A DNA stretch of 64,000 bases from Pseudomonadota bacterium (GCA_021848325.1 JAJZUU010000011.1:1-64000); one strand, 5' to 3'; shown: positions 30,329-45,949, numbered from the stretch's first letter. The notes: generated by a model not told the origin, from the sequence alone. Made by a program: numbers and translations.

Positions 30329-31291
30329 ATGCCCAAGCTATTTTCCGACTCGCGCCTGAGACGGCAGTACCTCATCGATCAGATCTTCCACGGCACCACT
30401 TGGCTCTTCGCCTTCACTGTCTTCGCACTTCTTGCCGCCATCGTCGTCTCGCTCCTCGTCGGTAGTCTGCCCAGCATCAAGGCATTCGGTTTCAAGTTTC
30501 TGTTCAGCAGCGAATGGAACCCGGTAACAAAACAGTTCGGGGCCCTGGTGCCCATTTTCGGCACCCTGGCCACCTCCATTGTTGCCTTACTCATTGGCAT
30601 CCCGGTAAGCTTCGGCATCGCCTTATTCCTTACAGAATTGTCGCCGCCCTGGCTAAAGCGGCCCCTAGGCATCGCGGTTGAACTCCTGGCCGGCATTCCC
30701 AGCATCATCTACGGCATGTGGGGGCTGTTCGTGCTCGCCCCGGCATTTGCCGATCATCTGGAACCCTGGATCACTGACCATTTGGGTAGCGCCCCTCTGG
30801 TCGGCCCCCTGTTCCAGGGCCCTCCCATGGGCATAGGCATGCTCACGGCTGGCCTGATCCTGGCGATCATGGTCATCCCCTTCATTGCCTCGGTCATGCG
30901 TGACGTATTCGAGGTCGTTCCTTCCCTGCTGAAAGAATCCGCCTACGGCCTCGGGGCCACCACCTGGGAAGTGGTCTGGCACGTCGTGCTGCCCTATACC
31001 CGGGTAGGCGTGGTGGGCGGCATTATGCTCGGCCTGGGCCGGGCGCTGGGCGAAACCATGGCGGTCACCTTCGTGATCGGCAACGCCCATGAACTGAACT
31101 TCTCTCTGCTAATGCCGGGCAACAGCATCGCTTCCGCCCTGGCCAACGAATTCACCGAAGCGGTCGGGACGCTTTATTCCTCGGCCCTGGTGGAACTGGG
31201 GCTGATCCTGTTCTTCATCACCTTTGTCGTGCTCTCGCTTGCAAAACTGCTGCTGCTCCAACTGTCCAAGCGTGAGGGCCAGCAATCTTGA
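30329..31291 (+). CDS. pstC: Phosphate ABC transporter permease PstC
   Basis: Permease ([47 protein letters not shown]), following pstS. Confidence 0.95.
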   Translation: MPKLFSDSRLRRQYLIDQIFHGTTWLFAFTVFALLAAIVVSLLVGSLPSIKAFGFKFLFSSEWNPVTKQFGALVPIFGTLATSIVALLIGIPVSFGIALFLTELSPPWLKRPLGIAVELLAGIPSIIYGMWGLFVLAPAFADHLEPWITDHLGSAPLVGPLFQGPPMGIGMLTAGLILAIMVIPFIASVMRDVFEVVPSLLKESAYGLGATTWEVVWHVVLPYTRVGVVGGIMLGLGRALGETMAVTFVIGNAHELNFSLLMPGNSIASALANEFTEAVGTLYSSALVELGLILFFITFVVLSLAKLLLLQLSKREGQQS

Positions 31292-31301
31292 AGGTAACCT
31301 C

Positions 31302-32147
31302 ATGATTTCCCTGTATACCCGCAGGCGGTTCGTCAACGCGCTCAATCTGATCGTCTCCATGGGCGCGATGGCCTTCGGCCTGTTCTGGCTGGGCTGGATT
31401 CTCTGGACACTGCTGGCGCGGGGCCTGCCCGGGCTCACCCTTGCAGTATTCACCCAGATGACCCCCCCGCCGGGGAGCAGCGGCGGGCTGCTCAACGCCA
31501 TCGCCGGCAGCGTTCTTATGACCCTGTTGGCCACACTCATCGGCACGCCGGTCGGCATTCTGGCCGGCACCTACCTGGCGGAGTTCGGACGGAGGGGATG
31601 GCTCGCCCCCGCCACGCGCTTCATCAACGACATATTGCTGAGCGCCCCTTCCATCGTGATCGGGCTTTTCATCTATGAAGCGTACGTGGCCAAGGTGGGA
31701 CATTTCTCCGGTTGGGCGGGATCGTTTGCCCTGGCGTTGATCGTGATCCCGGTGGTGGTGCGCACCACCGAGAACATGCTCAGGCTGGTACCGAACAGCT
31801 TGCGGGAGGCGGCCGCCGCCCTGGGTGCGCCCCAGTGGAAAGTAATTGTCATGATCACTCTGCGCGCCTCCCGCGCCGGAATCATCACCGGCCTGCTGCT
31901 GGCAGTAGCACGCATCAGCGGGGAGACCGCACCCCTCCTGTTCACGGCCCTGAACAATCAATTCTGGAGCACCGACATGAACAGGCCCATGGCCAACCTC
32001 CCCAATGTGATCTTCCAGTTTGCCATGAGCCCCTACGAGGACTGGCAACGCCTGGCCTGGGCCGGCGCCCTGATTATCACCTTTGGCGTGCTCGCCCTTA
32101 ACATTGTCGCGCGTGTCCTTTTCCGACAGAAGACCACGTTGCATTAA
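31302..32147 (+). CDS. pstA: Phosphate ABC transporter permease PstA
   Basis: [50 protein letters not shown]; start at 31302. Confidence 0.95.
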   Translation: MISLYTRRRFVNALNLIVSMGAMAFGLFWLGWILWTLLARGLPGLTLAVFTQMTPPPGSSGGLLNAIAGSVLMTLLATLIGTPVGILAGTYLAEFGRRGWLAPATRFINDILLSAPSIVIGLFIYEAYVAKVGHFSGWAGSFALALIVIPVVVRTTENMLRLVPNSLREAAAALGAPQWKVIVMITLRASRAGIITGLLLAVARISGETAPLLFTALNNQFWSTDMNRPMANLPNVIFQFAMSPYEDWQRLAWAGALIITFGVLALNIVARVLFRQKTTLH

Positions 32148-32167
32148 ATCGTTGACAGGACGAACTG

Positions 32168-32941
32168 ATGGATGCCCCGATCATTACCAATCCCAAGATT
32201 ACCGTACGGAATCTAGACTTCCATTACGGTAATTTTCATGCCCTGAAAAACATCAATCTGGACGTCCCGGAGCGCAAGGTCACCGCGTTCATCGGCCCTT
32301 CAGGCTGCGGCAAGTCCACCTTGCTGCGTGTGTTCAACCGGATGTACGAGCTCTACCCGAAACAGAAGGCGAAGGGGGAGGTCCTGCTGGACACGGAAAA
32401 TATCCTTGACCCCAGGCAAGATTTGAACAAGCTGCGGGCCAAGGTGGGGATGGTGTTTCAAAAACCGACGCCGTTCCCCATGTCCATCTTCGACAATATC
32501 GCCTTCGGGGTGAATCTGTACGAAAACATGAGCCGTCGCGACATGGCTGACCGGGTAGAGTGGGCACTGCGCAAGGCGGCCCTGTGGGACGAGGTAAACA
32601 GCAAGCTGAAGCAAAGCGGCAACAGCCTCTCCGGCGGGCAGCAACAGCGGTTGTGCATCGCCCGTGCCATCGCCGTGAAGCCGGAGGTGCTGCTGCTGGA
32701 CGAGCCGGCCTCCGCCCTCGACCCCATCTCCACCGCCCATATCGAAGAGCTGATACACGAGCTGAAGGCGGATTACACCATCCTCATCGTGACCCACAAT
32801 ATGCAGCAGGCGGCAAGGGTCTCCGACTATACCGCCTACATGTACCTGGGAGAATTGATCGAGTTCGGGGATACCGACATGATCTTCACCACTCCCAGGA
32901 AGAAGGCCACCGAAGACTACATCACCGGCAAGTTCGGCTAG
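32168..32941 (+). CDS. pstB: Phosphate ABC transporter ATP-binding protein
   Basis: [52 protein letters not shown]. Confidence 0.97.
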   Translation: MDAPIITNPKITVRNLDFHYGNFHALKNINLDVPERKVTAFIGPSGCGKSTLLRVFNRMYELYPKQKAKGEVLLDTENILDPRQDLNKLRAKVGMVFQKPTPFPMSIFDNIAFGVNLYENMSRRDMADRVEWALRKAALWDEVNSKLKQSGNSLSGGQQQRLCIARAIAVKPEVLLLDEPASALDPISTAHIEELIHELKADYTILIVTHNMQQAARVSDYTAYMYLGELIEFGDTDMIFTTPRKKATEDYITGKFG

Positions 32942-32980
32942 CCCGCTCCAGGACCGCGCCCTGGGGCGTTTTGCCTTCCC

Positions 32981-34351
32981 TCACTGCGCCGGGGAAGCGG
33001 CTGCCTCGCGCACCGTGTTGGCGATGGCATCGGCCCACTGCTGGACCTGCTCGCGGGACTTGCCTTCCACCATGACGCGCACCACCGGCTCCGTGCCGGA
33101 TGGTCTGAGCAGCACCCGGCCGTTGCCGTCCAGTTCGCATTTCGCCTCCACCAGCGCAGCCTGTACCGGGATGCTGTCGCGGAATTCGAACGACTTCGGC
33201 ACGCGCACGTTGACCAGGACCTGGGGATAGAGGATGAGGTCCTTGCTGAATTCCGCCGGCGTGGTCTTGTTGACCCGTAGCGCATGCAGTACCTGGAGCG
33301 CGGAAATGATCCCGTCCCCCGTGGTGTGCTTGTCCAGGCAAAGGATGTGGCCGGAGCCCTCCCCGCCGAGCTGCCAGCCGTTCTGCAGCAGCAGTTCCAG
33401 CACGTAGCGGTCGCCCACGTCGGCGCGGGCGAAGGGGACATTCATCTTCTCCAGGGCATGCTCCATGCCCAGATTGGTCATCAGGGTGCCCACCACGCCG
33501 CCGCGCATCCCGCCGTTTCTGTGGCGGTGCTTGGCGATCATATAGATCAGTTGATCACCGTCGAAGATGCGCCCTGACGCATCGGTAAACACGACCCGAT
33601 CCCCGTCGCCATCGAAGGCCACGCCCAGGTCCGCGCGATGTTCCAGAACCGCGGCCTTGAGGGCATCGGGATGGGTCGAGCCGCAATCATGGTTGATATT
33701 CAAGCCATCCGGCCAGGTCCCGATGGGGACCACCTCCGCCCCGAGTTCGTGGAACACGTGGGGTGCGATGTGATAGGTGGCGCCGTGGGCGCAATCCACC
33801 ACGATCTTCATCCCCCGCAGGTCCAACTCGTTGGGAAAGGTGCTCTTGCAGAATTCGATATAGCGGCCCGCCGCGTCGTCGATCCGCTTGGCCTTTCCCA
33901 GACGCGCCGAGGACATGGTCTCCATCGGCTCATCCAGCCCCTCCTCGATGGCGTGTTCGAGCTTGTCCGGCAGCTTGCTGCCCGCCGCCGAGAAAAACTT
34001 GATCCCGTTGTCCTCGTAGGAGTTGTGGGATGCGCTGATCACCACGCCCGCCTGCAAGCGCAATGCCCGGGTGAGATAGGCGATGGCCGGCGTGGGCATG
34101 GGCCCTACCAGCATGACGTCCACCCCGGCCGCGGATAATCCTGCCTGCAGGGCCGACTCGAGCATGTAACCGGAGATGCGCGTATCCTTTCCGATCAGCA
34201 CCGCCGGCCGCTCGCCGCGGGGCAGCCGCCGGTCGGATTTCGCCAGAACCCTTCCCGCCGCATGGCCCAGGCGCATCACAAATTCGGGGGTGATGGGCGC
34301 CTCTCCGACCTTACCCCGAACCCCGTCCGTACCGAAGTATTTCCTGCTCAT
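32981..34351 (-). CDS. glmM: Phosphoglucosamine mutase
   Basis: [42 protein letters not shown]. Confidence 0.97.
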   Translation of the reverse strand: MSRKYFGTDGVRGKVGEAPITPEFVMRLGHAAGRVLAKSDRRLPRGERPAVLIGKDTRISGYMLESALQAGLSAAGVDVMLVGPMPTPAIAYLTRALRLQAGVVISASHNSYEDNGIKFFSAAGSKLPDKLEHAIEEGLDEPMETMSSARLGKAKRIDDAAGRYIEFCKSTFPNELDLRGMKIVVDCAHGATYHIAPHVFHELGAEVVPIGTWPDGLNINHDCGSTHPDALKAAVLEHRADLGVAFDGDGDRVVFTDASGRIFDGDQLIYMIAKHRHRNGGMRGGVVGTLMTNLGMEHALEKMNVPFARADVGDRYVLELLLQNGWQLGGEGSGHILCLDKHTTGDGIISALQVLHALRVNKTTPAEFSKDLILYPQVLVNVRVPKSFEFRDSIPVQAALVEAKCELDGNGRVLLRPSGTEPVVRVMVEGKSREQVQQWADAIANTVREAAASPAQ

Positions 34352-35178
34352 TCCGATCCCTCTATTGCGCTGACGATCTTCAGTGCGTCTTTGGTGGCCC
34401 CGACATCATGCACGCGGACCACCTTGGCACCCTTTAGCACGGCCAATACCGCCACCGCGATACTCGCGGGGAGACGTTCGCCCACCTCCCGCCCGGTGAT
34501 TGCGCCCAGCATGGACTTGCGGGACAAGCCCGCCAAGATGGGAACGCCAAGCGCCTCGAACCGATCCAGATGACGAAGTAATTCTACATTATGCTGCAGA
34601 TTTTTGGCGAACCCGAAGCCGGGGTCGACCAGCAGCCGATCCCGGGATATGCCGGCATCAAGGGCGGCCGCCAGCCGAGCGCCCAGGAACGTCCCCACTT
34701 CGGCCGCCACGTCGTCGTAGCGCGGCGCGAGCTGCATGGTTCTCGGATCGCCCCGTCTGTGCATCAGGCACGCACCCACACCGGAGGCCGCCACCGCGGC
34801 CAGGGCGCCGGGCGCCCGGAGGGCGTTGACATCGTTGATCAGGCTGGCCCCCGCCGCGATGGCCTGGCGCATGACCTCGGGTTTGCTGGTGTCCACCGAC
34901 AGCGGGATGCTCCCGCCACGCAACGCCTCGACCAGGGGCAAGACCCGCCGCAATTCCTGTTCCACGGTCACCGGCGATGCATCCGGGCGGGTGGACTCGC
35001 CGCCGATATCGAGCATGTCCGCGCCTTCCTCGATCAGCGACAGCGCATGCTCCAGGGCGGCCGAGGGGGAAGCGTGCATGCCGCCGTCGGAAAATGAGTC
35101 GGGAGTGACGTTGACGATCCCCATGACGAGGGGACGGTCCAGGGGGAGACGGAATTTACCGCACAGCAGAAAGGACAT
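34348..35178 (-). CDS. folP: Dihydropteroate synthase
   Basis: [56 protein letters not shown]. Confidence 0.96.
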   Translation of the reverse strand: MSFLLCGKFRLPLDRPLVMGIVNVTPDSFSDGGMHASPSAALEHALSLIEEGADMLDIGGESTRPDASPVTVEQELRRVLPLVEALRGGSIPLSVDTSKPEVMRQAIAAGASLINDVNALRAPGALAAVAASGVGACLMHRRGDPRTMQLAPRYDDVAAEVGTFLGARLAAALDAGISRDRLLVDPGFGFAKNLQHNVELLRHLDRFEALGVPILAGLSRKSMLGAITGREVGERLPASIAVAVLAVLKGAKVVRVHDVGATKDALKIVSAIEGSE

Positions 35179-35239
35179 AGGGATCCGGAACTAAATCGCG
35201 GGGGCGCAACACCCTCCCGGGCGTCGCGCCCCCGCCCCG

Positions 35240-37129
35240 CTACGCTTCCTGCACCGGTTTGCTGGTGGCTCCGGCGGCGGCGCTGGGAGTGTTACCCTGG
35301 GAGGGAGGGGGAACCGGACTGGGCTTGGGAGGACGAGGCGCCCTGCCGTCCATGATGTCGTTGATCTGATCGGCATCGATGGTTTCCCACTCCAGCAAGG
35401 TCTGGGCCATCATTTCCACCTTGTCCCGGTTTTCCTCGATCAGGCGGCGCGCCAGGGCGTACTGCTGGTCGATGATGCGGCGGATCTCCGCGTCCACCTG
35501 CTGCATGGTGGCCTCGGACACGTTCTTGTGGGTGGTGATGGAGCGCCCGAGGAACACCTCTCCCTCGTTCTCGCCGTACACCATCGGCCCCAACGCGTCG
35601 CTCATGCCCCACTGGGTCACCATGCGGCGCGCCATTTCCGTGGCCCGTTCGAAATCGTTGCTGGCGCCGGTGGTCATGTGGCCCATGAACACCTCTTCCG
35701 CGATACGTCCGCCGAACAGCACCGCAATGTTCTCCAGCAGTTGTTCCCGGTCCATGCTATAGCGATCCTCCTGGGGCAGTTGCATGGTCACCCCCAACGC
35801 ACGCCCGCGGGGAATAATGGTGACCTTGTGCACCGGGTCGGTCTTGGGCAGCAGCTTGGCCACCACCGCGTGACCGGATTCGTGATAGGCGGTATTGCGC
35901 CGTTCCTCTTCCGGCATCACCATGGAACGCCGCTCCGCACCCATGATGATCTTGTCCTTGGCCCGCTCGAAGTCGTCCATGTCCACCAGGCGCTTGTTGC
36001 TGCGGGCAGCGACCAGGGCCGCCTCGTTCACCAGGTTGGCCAGGTCGGCCCCGGAAAAGCCCGGGGTCCCCCGTGCCAGGATATCGGCGCGCACGTCCGG
36101 CGCCACCGGCACCTTGCGCATATGCACCAGCAGGATCTGCTCGCGGCCGCGAATGTCCGGCAGCGGCACCACCACCTGGCGGTCGAAACGGCCGGGGCGC
36201 AGCAGCGCCGGGTCCAACACGTCGGGGCGGTTGGTGGCGGCGATGACGATCACCCCCGCGGTGCCCTCGAAGCCGTCCATTTCCACCAGCAACTGGTTGA
36301 GGGTCTGCTCCCTCTCGTCGTTGCCGCCGCCCAGCCCGGCACCCCGCTGCCGGCCCACCGCGTCGATCTCGTCGATGAAGATGATACAAGGGGCGTTTTT
36401 CTTGGCCTGCTCGAACATGTCCCGCACCCGGGCCGCACCGACGCCGACGAACATCTCCACGAAATCCGAGCCGGAGATGCTGAAGAAGGGCACCTTGGCC
36501 TCCCCGGCGATAGCCTTGGCCAGCAGGGTCTTGCCGGTGCCCGGGCTGCCCACCATCAGCACCCCGCGCGGAATCCGCCCGCCGAGTTTCTGGAACTTGC
36601 TGGGGTCCCTCAGGAATTCCACCAACTCGGCCACGTCTTCTTTCGCCTCGTCGCAACCCGCAACGTCGGCGAAGGTCACCGTATTGGTGCTCTCGTCCAA
36701 CATGCGCGCCCGGCTCTTGCCGAAGGAAAAGGCCCCGCCACGCCCCCCGCCCTGCATCTGGCGCATGAAGAAGATCCAGACCCCGATCAGCAGCAGCATG
36801 GGGAACCAGGAGACGAAGAGGTTCATCAGGAACGAGGGCTCTTCCTCCGGCTTGGCCTGAATGCTCACCCCGTTCTTCAGGAGGTCGCTCACCATCCACG
36901 GATCCGACGGGGCATAGCTGGTGAAGCGTTTGCCGTCATTCATCTGACCCTTCAGCACATGGCCCTCGATGGTGACCTTGGCGATATGGCCTTGTCTCAC
37001 CTCTTCGATGAACTGGGAGTAATCCATCTGGTTGAGGGCCGCCTGCTTGCTGCTGAATTGGTTGAATACGGTCATCAGCACCAGCGCGATCACCAGCCAG
37101 ATGCCAATGTTTTTGACCAGATTATTCAA
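35240..37129 (-). CDS. ftsH: ATP-dependent zinc metalloprotease FtsH
   Basis: [30 protein letters not shown] (HEXXH); two N-terminal transmembrane segments. Confidence 0.97.
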   Translation of the reverse strand: MNNLVKNIGIWLVIALVLMTVFNQFSSKQAALNQMDYSQFIEEVRQGHIAKVTIEGHVLKGQMNDGKRFTSYAPSDPWMVSDLLKNGVSIQAKPEEEPSFLMNLFVSWFPMLLLIGVWIFFMRQMQGGGRGGAFSFGKSRARMLDESTNTVTFADVAGCDEAKEDVAELVEFLRDPSKFQKLGGRIPRGVLMVGSPGTGKTLLAKAIAGEAKVPFFSISGSDFVEMFVGVGAARVRDMFEQAKKNAPCIIFIDEIDAVGRQRGAGLGGGNDEREQTLNQLLVEMDGFEGTAGVIVIAATNRPDVLDPALLRPGRFDRQVVVPLPDIRGREQILLVHMRKVPVAPDVRADILARGTPGFSGADLANLVNEAALVAARSNKRLVDMDDFERAKDKIIMGAERRSMVMPEEERRNTAYHESGHAVVAKLLPKTDPVHKVTIIPRGRALGVTMQLPQEDRYSMDREQLLENIAVLFGGRIAEEVFMGHMTTGASNDFERATEMARRMVTQWGMSDALGPMVYGENEGEVFLGRSITTHKNVSEATMQQVDAEIRRIIDQQYALARRLIEENRDKVEMMAQTLLEWETIDADQINDIMDGRAPRPPKPSPVPPPSQGNTPSAAAGATSKPVQEA

Positions 37130-37242
37130 GTTTACTCCTTGACGCCGATGGCAAGTTGAACTGTGTCGAAACCTATTCTAAACCACATTTTCCGATTAAT
37201 GTTAGGCCTACTTGGGAAATTGCAAGGGCCGGCCTTGCCGGA

Positions 37243-37902
37243 TCATCCCTCCGCGCTGATGACCCCGCTCCCGCCATCCTCCTCTCGAAGCAGCCCCTTG
37301 CCCAGCAGGTAAAGTTCGCTGCTTCGGTCGCGGGAGGCCTTCGGCTTGCGCGATACCACCTGCCTGAAACGGGCGCGCATGACGCGCAGGAAGGTCTCGA
37401 AACCCGCCCCCTGAAACACTTTGACCAGGAAATTGCCCTGCGGTTGCAGCCAGGCGGATGCAAAATCCAGGGCCAGTTCCGCAAGGTACATGATCCTTGC
37501 CTGGTCCGCGCTCTCCACCCCGCTGATATTGGGCGACATATCCGAAATAACAAGATCGGGCCGCCGTCCCTGCAGCGCGCGCTCCACCTCCGCCAGCGTG
37601 GCCGCCTCCCTGAAATCGCCGCGGATGAACGTCACGCCGGCCAGGGGCGGCATCTCCAGGAGATCCAGGGCGATCACCCTGCCGGCGGGGCCGACCCTGC
37701 CGGCCGCCACCTGGGACCAGCCGCCCGGGGCGGCCCCCAGATCGACCACGGTCATCCCCCCCCGCAACAGGTGGTCGCGCTGGTCGATCTCCAGCAGCTT
37801 GAAGGCCGCGCGGGACCGGTAGCCGTCATGCTTCGCGCGTTTCACGTAGTAATCGGTTACGTGTTCGCGCATCCAGGCCTTGCTGGTTTTGCTTCGTTTC
37901 AT
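37243..37902 (-). CDS. rlmE: 23S rRNA (uridine-2'-O-)-methyltransferase RlmE
   Basis: [48 protein letters not shown]; located next to ftsH. Confidence 0.95.
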   Translation of the reverse strand: MKRSKTSKAWMREHVTDYYVKRAKHDGYRSRAAFKLLEIDQRDHLLRGGMTVVDLGAAPGGWSQVAAGRVGPAGRVIALDLLEMPPLAGVTFIRGDFREAATLAEVERALQGRRPDLVISDMSPNISGVESADQARIMYLAELALDFASAWLQPQGNFLVKVFQGAGFETFLRVMRARFRQVVSRKPKASRDRSSELYLLGKGLLREEDGGSGVISAEG

Positions 37903-37932
37903 AGGGTAAAATCGGTCATTTCGAGGTCGCGC

Positions 37933-38229
37933 ATGTTGTCACTCTCCCCCGCCCAGCACCGCTTCCTGAAGGCCAAGGCCCATGCGCTCCATCCGGTCGT
38001 GATGGTGGGCGATTCCGGGCTGACCGAGGCCGTCGTCCGGGAGGCGGACAGGAGCCTGAAAAGCCACGAGTTGATTAAGGTCAAGGTCGCGAGCGATGAC
38101 CGCCGAGCCCGGGAAGGGATAATGGAACAACTGTGTGCGGCGCTCGAAGCAGCGCCGGTGCAGCACATCGGCAAGATACTGGTGCTCTACCGTCCGGCGG
38201 AAAAACCCAAGCTGGTGCTGCCGCAATAG
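37933..38229 (+). CDS. yhbY: RNA-binding protein YhbY (CRS1/YhbY domain)
   Basis: [49 protein letters not shown]. Confidence 0.93.
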   Translation: MLSLSPAQHRFLKAKAHALHPVVMVGDSGLTEAVVREADRSLKSHELIKVKVASDDRRAREGIMEQLCAALEAAPVQHIGKILVLYRPAEKPKLVLPQ

Positions 38230-38237
38230 GCCGCCGG

Positions 38238-38690
38238 CTATTTCCCCTGCTTCAGCACCAGCCCCAGCCCCAGCAGGCTCTGCACCAGGTACAGTCCGCT
38301 GGCGATCCCGTGCCAGGTGGCGAAGCGGTCCCTGACCACGGACCGCATCACCTCCTTGGGAAAGGCTTGGGCCTTCAGAGTTTCGATGACCGGCTGAATG
38401 CCGAAGTGGCCCGCCACGGTCAGCAGCAGCATTGCCAGCACCAGCCAGAACGCCGACTGCCTGAATGCCCCGAACCCGAACCGGGACAAGCGCAACAGCA
38501 ATAGGTAGGAACCGCAGACCAGCCCGACGTAGGCGATGATGGTAAACAGCTTGCCCGCCAGCATGCCGGCCAGGATCTTGTTCTCCAGGGACGCGAACAG
38601 GGTGGGCGCAACCACGTAGCCAATGGCCCACAGGCCGCCGACCCACAGGGTCACGGCAACCAGGCCGAGATGGTCGGCGAGCTTCCTCAT
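38238..38690 (-). CDS. DUF4149 domain-containing membrane protein
   Basis: LAVTLWVGGLWAIGYVVAPTLFASLENKILAGMLAGKLF; typical position between greA and yhbY. Confidence 0.8.
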   Translation of the reverse strand: MRKLADHLGLVAVTLWVGGLWAIGYVVAPTLFASLENKILAGMLAGKLFTIIAYVGLVCGSYLLLLRLSRFGFGAFRQSAFWLVLAMLLLTVAGHFGIQPVIETLKAQAFPKEVMRSVVRDRFATWHGIASGLYLVQSLLGLGLVLKQGK

Positions 38691-38701
38691 GGTCGGTGCG
38701 C

Positions 38702-39178
38702 TCAGATGTACTTGACGTCGAGGACTTCGTATTCCCGCACGCCGCCCGGGGCGTGCACCTCCGCCACGTCCCCCGCATACTTGCCGATCAGGGCCCGGGC
38801 GATGGGGGAACTGATGGAAATCTTGCCCAGCTTGATGTCCGCCTCGTCGTCGCCGACGATCTGGTAGGTGACCTTGTCCCCGCCTTCCAGGTCTTCCAGC
38901 TCCACCGTCGCCCCGAACACGCATCTACCGTCCGCGTCCAACAGGGCCGGATCGATGATCTGGGCGTTGGCCAGCTTTCCGTCCACCTCGGCAATGCGGC
39001 CCTCGATGAAGCTTTGGCGCTCCTTGGCCGCGTCGTATTCGGCGTTTTCCGAGAGATCGCCGTGAGATCGCGCCTCGGCGATGGCCGCAATAACCGCCGG
39101 GCGCTCCACGGTCTTCAGGCGATGCAGTTCAGTCCGCAGTTGCTCTGCACCGGTAACCGTCAGTGGAATTTTGTTCAT
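38702..39178 (-). CDS. greA: Transcription elongation factor GreA
   Basis: [55 protein letters not shown]. Confidence 0.97.
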   Translation of the reverse strand: MNKIPLTVTGAEQLRTELHRLKTVERPAVIAAIAEARSHGDLSENAEYDAAKERQSFIEGRIAEVDGKLANAQIIDPALLDADGRCVFGATVELEDLEGGDKVTYQIVGDDEADIKLGKISISSPIARALIGKYAGDVAEVHAPGGVREYEVLDVKYI

Positions 39179-39262
39179 AGCCAGAATGTCCCTTCTAAAA
39201 CGCAAGATCCGCCGAGAAGACCATGCCCAGGCCTTCCCGACGGCATATGCGTCCACAAAAAC

Positions 39263-42466
<3,204 letters not shown>

Positions 42467-42539
42467 AATGCTCTAACCGCAGAGGCGCAGAAACGCCGAG
42501 GAAGCATTGCGCAAATACGCTGCGCCTCCGCGGCTCAAA

Positions 42540-43673
42540 TCAACGCCTGTGTTGCTCCATCATCCGGATGAAGCGATCGAAAAGGTAGGCCACGTCATGG
42601 GGCCCGGGGCTCGCCTCCGGGTGCCCCTGGAAGCTGAAGGCCGGCTTGTCGGTGCGGGCGATGCCCTGCAGGCTGCCGTCGAACAGGGAGACGTGGGTCA
42701 CCTCCAGATTGCCGGGCAGGGACGCCGCATCCACCGCGAAGCCGTGATTTTGGCTGGTGATCATCACCTGCCTGCCGGCCACGTCCTGCACCGGGTGGTT
42801 GGCCCCATGGTGGCCGAACTTCATCTTGACTGTTTTCGCCCCGCTGGCCAGGGCCAGCAACTGGTGGCCCAGGCAGATGCCGAATATGGGCACGCCGCTT
42901 TCCAGCAGTTCGCCGATCGCGGCGACGGCATAGTCGCAGGGCTCCGGATCGCCCGGCCCGTTGGAGAGGAAAATCCCGTCGGGGTTCAGGGCCAGCGCCT
43001 CGGCCGCCGAACTCTGGGCCGGCAGCACCGTGATCCGGCAGCCGCGACTCGCCAGCATGCGCAGGATGTTGCGCTTGACCCCGTAATCGAAGGCGACCAC
43101 ATGGAAAGGCGCATTCTCCACGGCCGCGAACCCGCGCCCGAGGTGCCATTCCCCTTCCCGCCATGGGTAGGGCCGCTCGCAGCTCACCACCTTGGCCAGG
43201 TCCATCCCCGCCAGACCGGGAAACCCTCGCGCCAGTCCAAGCGCTTTCGCCTCGTCCACCTCCCCCGCCATGAGACAGCCGTTTTGTGCGCCCTTCTCCC
43301 GCAATACGCGGGTCAGCTTGCGGGTATCGACGTCGGAAATGGCAACAATGCCTTGCCCCTTCAGATAATCGGTCAACTCCCCGGTCTTGCGGAAATTGCT
43401 GGACATCGGAGGCAGGTCGCGAATTACCAGACCACTGGCGAATACCCGATGGGACTCCTCGTCCTCCGGATTGACCCCCACGTTTCCGATGTGCGGGTAA
43501 GTCAGGGTGACAATCTGCTTGCAATAGGACGGGTCGGTAAGAATTTCCTGGTAGCCGGTAAGCGCGGTATTGAATACCACTTCCCCCACCGTATGGCCTT
43601 CGCTACCTATGGAAACGCCTCGAAACACCGTGCCATCCGCGAGCACAAGAACGGCAGGCTTTTGATGCGGCAC
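42540..43673 (-). CDS. carA: Carbamoyl-phosphate synthase small subunit
   Basis: [19 protein letters not shown]-type N-terminus; class I amidotransferase motif [17 protein letters not shown]. Confidence 0.97.
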   Translation of the reverse strand: MPHQKPAVLVLADGTVFRGVSIGSEGHTVGEVVFNTALTGYQEILTDPSYCKQIVTLTYPHIGNVGVNPEDEESHRVFASGLVIRDLPPMSSNFRKTGELTDYLKGQGIVAISDVDTRKLTRVLREKGAQNGCLMAGEVDEAKALGLARGFPGLAGMDLAKVVSCERPYPWREGEWHLGRGFAAVENAPFHVVAFDYGVKRNILRMLASRGCRITVLPAQSSAAEALALNPDGIFLSNGPGDPEPCDYAVAAIGELLESGVPIFGICLGHQLLALASGAKTVKMKFGHHGANHPVQDVAGRQVMITSQNHGFAVDAASLPGNLEVTHVSLFDGSLQGIARTDKPAFSFQGHPEASPGPHDVAYLFDRFIRMMEQHRR

Positions 43674-43825
43674 CGAAAAAAACTCCTGAAGACTTGGCTG
43701 TGCGAGTATATAAAGAAGCGGGACAGGTTCAGGGCCCGCCCCGCTTTGACAAAACTTTGTAATTATACTTCAACGAGCGGCCGCCATCAACGAAGCGCCC
43801 CCGCGTTCCCTGACGGGCGTGGCCG

Positions 43826-44161
43826 TTACCGCCAGCTAACAATCTGCCCGATTTTCTCGATCTTGTCCGCGCCCAGTCCGAGCAGATCCGGCTCCGTTAG
43901 CCAACCCTCTTCGATGAGCCTCGAAAACACCATGATGAGCACGGAGTACCGATAGTCGTATTTCCCATCCACCGCGCGCCGCCGGTCGGAAAGATAGTCG
44001 TGGATCTCCCAGATGTCCGCGGGTTGCGACGCGGACGCCGTCATCTCCTGCAATTTCGCGCGGATGGCGCCGCATTCGCGTTCGTATGCGGAATCGAAGG
44101 CTCGCCTCGCCACCTCTTTTTCCGCTTTCGACCACTTGATATCATTCATCATTGGGCCCAC
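43826..44161 (-). CDS. Fluorescence Recovery Protein (FRP)-like protein
   Basis: ADIWEIHDYLSDRRRAVDGKYDYRYSVLIMVFSRLIEEGWLTEPDLLGLGADKIEKI matches the FRP pattern as I recall it. It includes the W-x2-H-D-x5-R spacing, equivalent to W50/H53/D54/R60 of Synechocystis FRP. Confidence 0.7.
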   Translation of the reverse strand: MGPMMNDIKWSKAEKEVARRAFDSAYERECGAIRAKLQEMTASASQPADIWEIHDYLSDRRRAVDGKYDYRYSVLIMVFSRLIEEGWLTEPDLLGLGADKIEKIGQIVSWR

Positions 44162-44256
44162 CTTCCAGTCATATCTCAGCTGTTCTGGTTCCGGTTCAAG
44201 GGGGCGCTCGCCGCGGCCCCGGCTCCATTGCTCTACAACTTATCGATATACCCACG

Positions 44257-44622
44257 ATGCCGGTAAAACTGTTCACCCTGAATAACGTGCCCGATGACGA
44301 GGCGGAGGACGTGCGCGAACTATTGCGGAGCCATGCCATCGAGTTCCACGAGACTTCCGCCGGCCTTTGGGGAATGTCCGTGTCGGCGCTTTGGCTGCGG
44401 GACGAGAGCCAATTCCGGGAAGCCAGGCGGCTCATTGACGAATACCAGAGCGAGCGGCTTCTCAGGGTAAAAGAAGAGTACGCCAATCTGCGAAGAGACG
44501 GAAGGAATCGAACGGTCATCGACTTAATCAAGGAAAACCCTCTTCGATTTCTCGGGTATTTGGCAGCCGTTGCCGTGGTGATTTATTTTTCCACAAAGCC
44601 TTTCATGGATCTCGGGAAGTAG
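44257..44622 (+). CDS. DUF6164-like small membrane protein
   Basis: KLFTLNNVPDDEAEDVRELLRSHAIEFHETSAGLWGMSVSALWLRDESQFREARRLIDEYQ plus one C-terminal transmembrane segment. Family name from recall. Confidence 0.65.
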   Translation: MPVKLFTLNNVPDDEAEDVRELLRSHAIEFHETSAGLWGMSVSALWLRDESQFREARRLIDEYQSERLLRVKEEYANLRRDGRNRTVIDLIKENPLRFLGYLAAVAVVIYFSTKPFMDLGK

Positions 44623-45949
44623 CGAAGGAATTCACATAGAGGTCGTTGCGGCGCAGCGGCGTGGCCAGAGGCTGGCGGGCGATTCCGGCAAGCACCTGGT
44701 AGACGCCGAGATCGCCCTGCTCGAAGTAATGGGCAGAGCCGGCCATGTACAGGCGCCACAACCGGTAGGTGGGCTCGCCCACCAGGGCGACCGCCTCCTC
44801 GCGGCGGCTCTCCAGGGCGGCCACCCAGCGCCGCAGGGTCAGTGCGTAGTGGGGACGCAGCCCTTCGCTGTCGATGAGTTCGAAGCCCGCCCGCTCCATG
44901 GCGCGGCAGACGTCGCTGATGGTGGCGAGTTCGCCGTCGGGGAACACGTAGTTTTCGATGAAACGGCCGGTGGGACCGGACTGCCGGCCGCTGTCACTGG
45001 TGATGCCGTGGTTGAGAAACAGCCCGCCCGGTCGCAGGGCACGGCGGACGGTCCCGAAGTAGGCGGGATAGTTGGCGACGCCGATGTGCTCGAACATTCC
45101 CACGCTGACGATCCGGTCATAGCGGGCCGTGAACGGCAGATCCCGGTAGTCCCGCAGTTCGACGCGCACCCGCCCGTCGTCCAGGCCCTCCCGGCGGATC
45201 CGCTCGCGCGCGTATTCGTACTGCTGCGTGCTGAGGGTGATGCCGTGGGCCTCCACCCCGTAATGCCGAGCGGCCCAACTCACCAGCCCGCCCCAACCGC
45301 AGCCGATGTCGAGCAGGCGCTGGCCGGGGGCCAGCCGCAGCTTGCGGCAGAGGTAATCGAGCTTGTCCCGCTGGGCCTCCGCCAGGGGCTGGGCCGGATC
45401 GCGAAAGTAGGCGCAGGAATACACCATCTCCGGGTCGAGCCAGAGCCGGTAAAAGTCGTTGGAAACGTCGTAGTGATGGGCGATGCTGCGGCGCGAGTTC
45501 CGATGTGCGCCGGCGCCGGCGCGCAGATCCCGAGCGGCCTCTGTTGATCCTTTCGGCAGCCGCAGGGCATTGCCGAGCAGGGAAAGACGCCGCGGCCAGG
45601 ACAGCGCGCGTCCGTCCAGGTAGTCCACCAGATCGAACAACCGCTCGATGTCCCCGTGGATTTCAATGTCGCCGGCAAGGCACGCCTCGCCGAGGCGGAC
45701 CAGATCCTGATGCAGCACCAGTTCCCGCAAGGGGTAAAGCCGGCGGAACTTTACCGTACAGGGGGCAGGGCGAAGTCCCCGCACGATTTCGCCGTCGGGG
45801 AGCTGCAGCGCCACCGGGCCGCGGTAATCGCCGAAGACCGCGGCGAGCACGGCGCGCGCGGCCCCGAGCGCTGGCCCGGGACCGGCCCAACTCCCTTCGG
45901 TGCCACGGGGCACAGCTTCTGGAGGAGTATTATGGGGGTATGTTGTCAT
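44603..45949 (-). CDS. Cyclopropane-fatty-acyl-phospholipid synthase family SAM methyltransferase
   Basis: IAHHYDVSNDFYRLWLDPEMVYSCAYFRDP; LLDIGCGWGGLVSWAARHYGVEAHGITLS; IVSVGMFEHIG. Start at 45949 (MTTYPHNTPPEAV) or 46018. Confidence 0.92.
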   Translation of the reverse strand: MTTYPHNTPPEAVPRGTEGSWAGPGPALGAARAVLAAVFGDYRGPVALQLPDGEIVRGLRPAPCTVKFRRLYPLRELVLHQDLVRLGEACLAGDIEIHGDIERLFDLVDYLDGRALSWPRRLSLLGNALRLPKGSTEAARDLRAGAGAHRNSRRSIAHHYDVSNDFYRLWLDPEMVYSCAYFRDPAQPLAEAQRDKLDYLCRKLRLAPGQRLLDIGCGWGGLVSWAARHYGVEAHGITLSTQQYEYARERIRREGLDDGRVRVELRDYRDLPFTARYDRIVSVGMFEHIGVANYPAYFGTVRRALRPGGLFLNHGITSDSGRQSGPTGRFIENYVFPDGELATISDVCRAMERAGFELIDSEGLRPHYALTLRRWVAALESRREEAVALVGEPTYRLWRLYMAGSAHYFEQGDLGVYQVLAGIARQPLATPLRRNDLYVNSFATSRDP

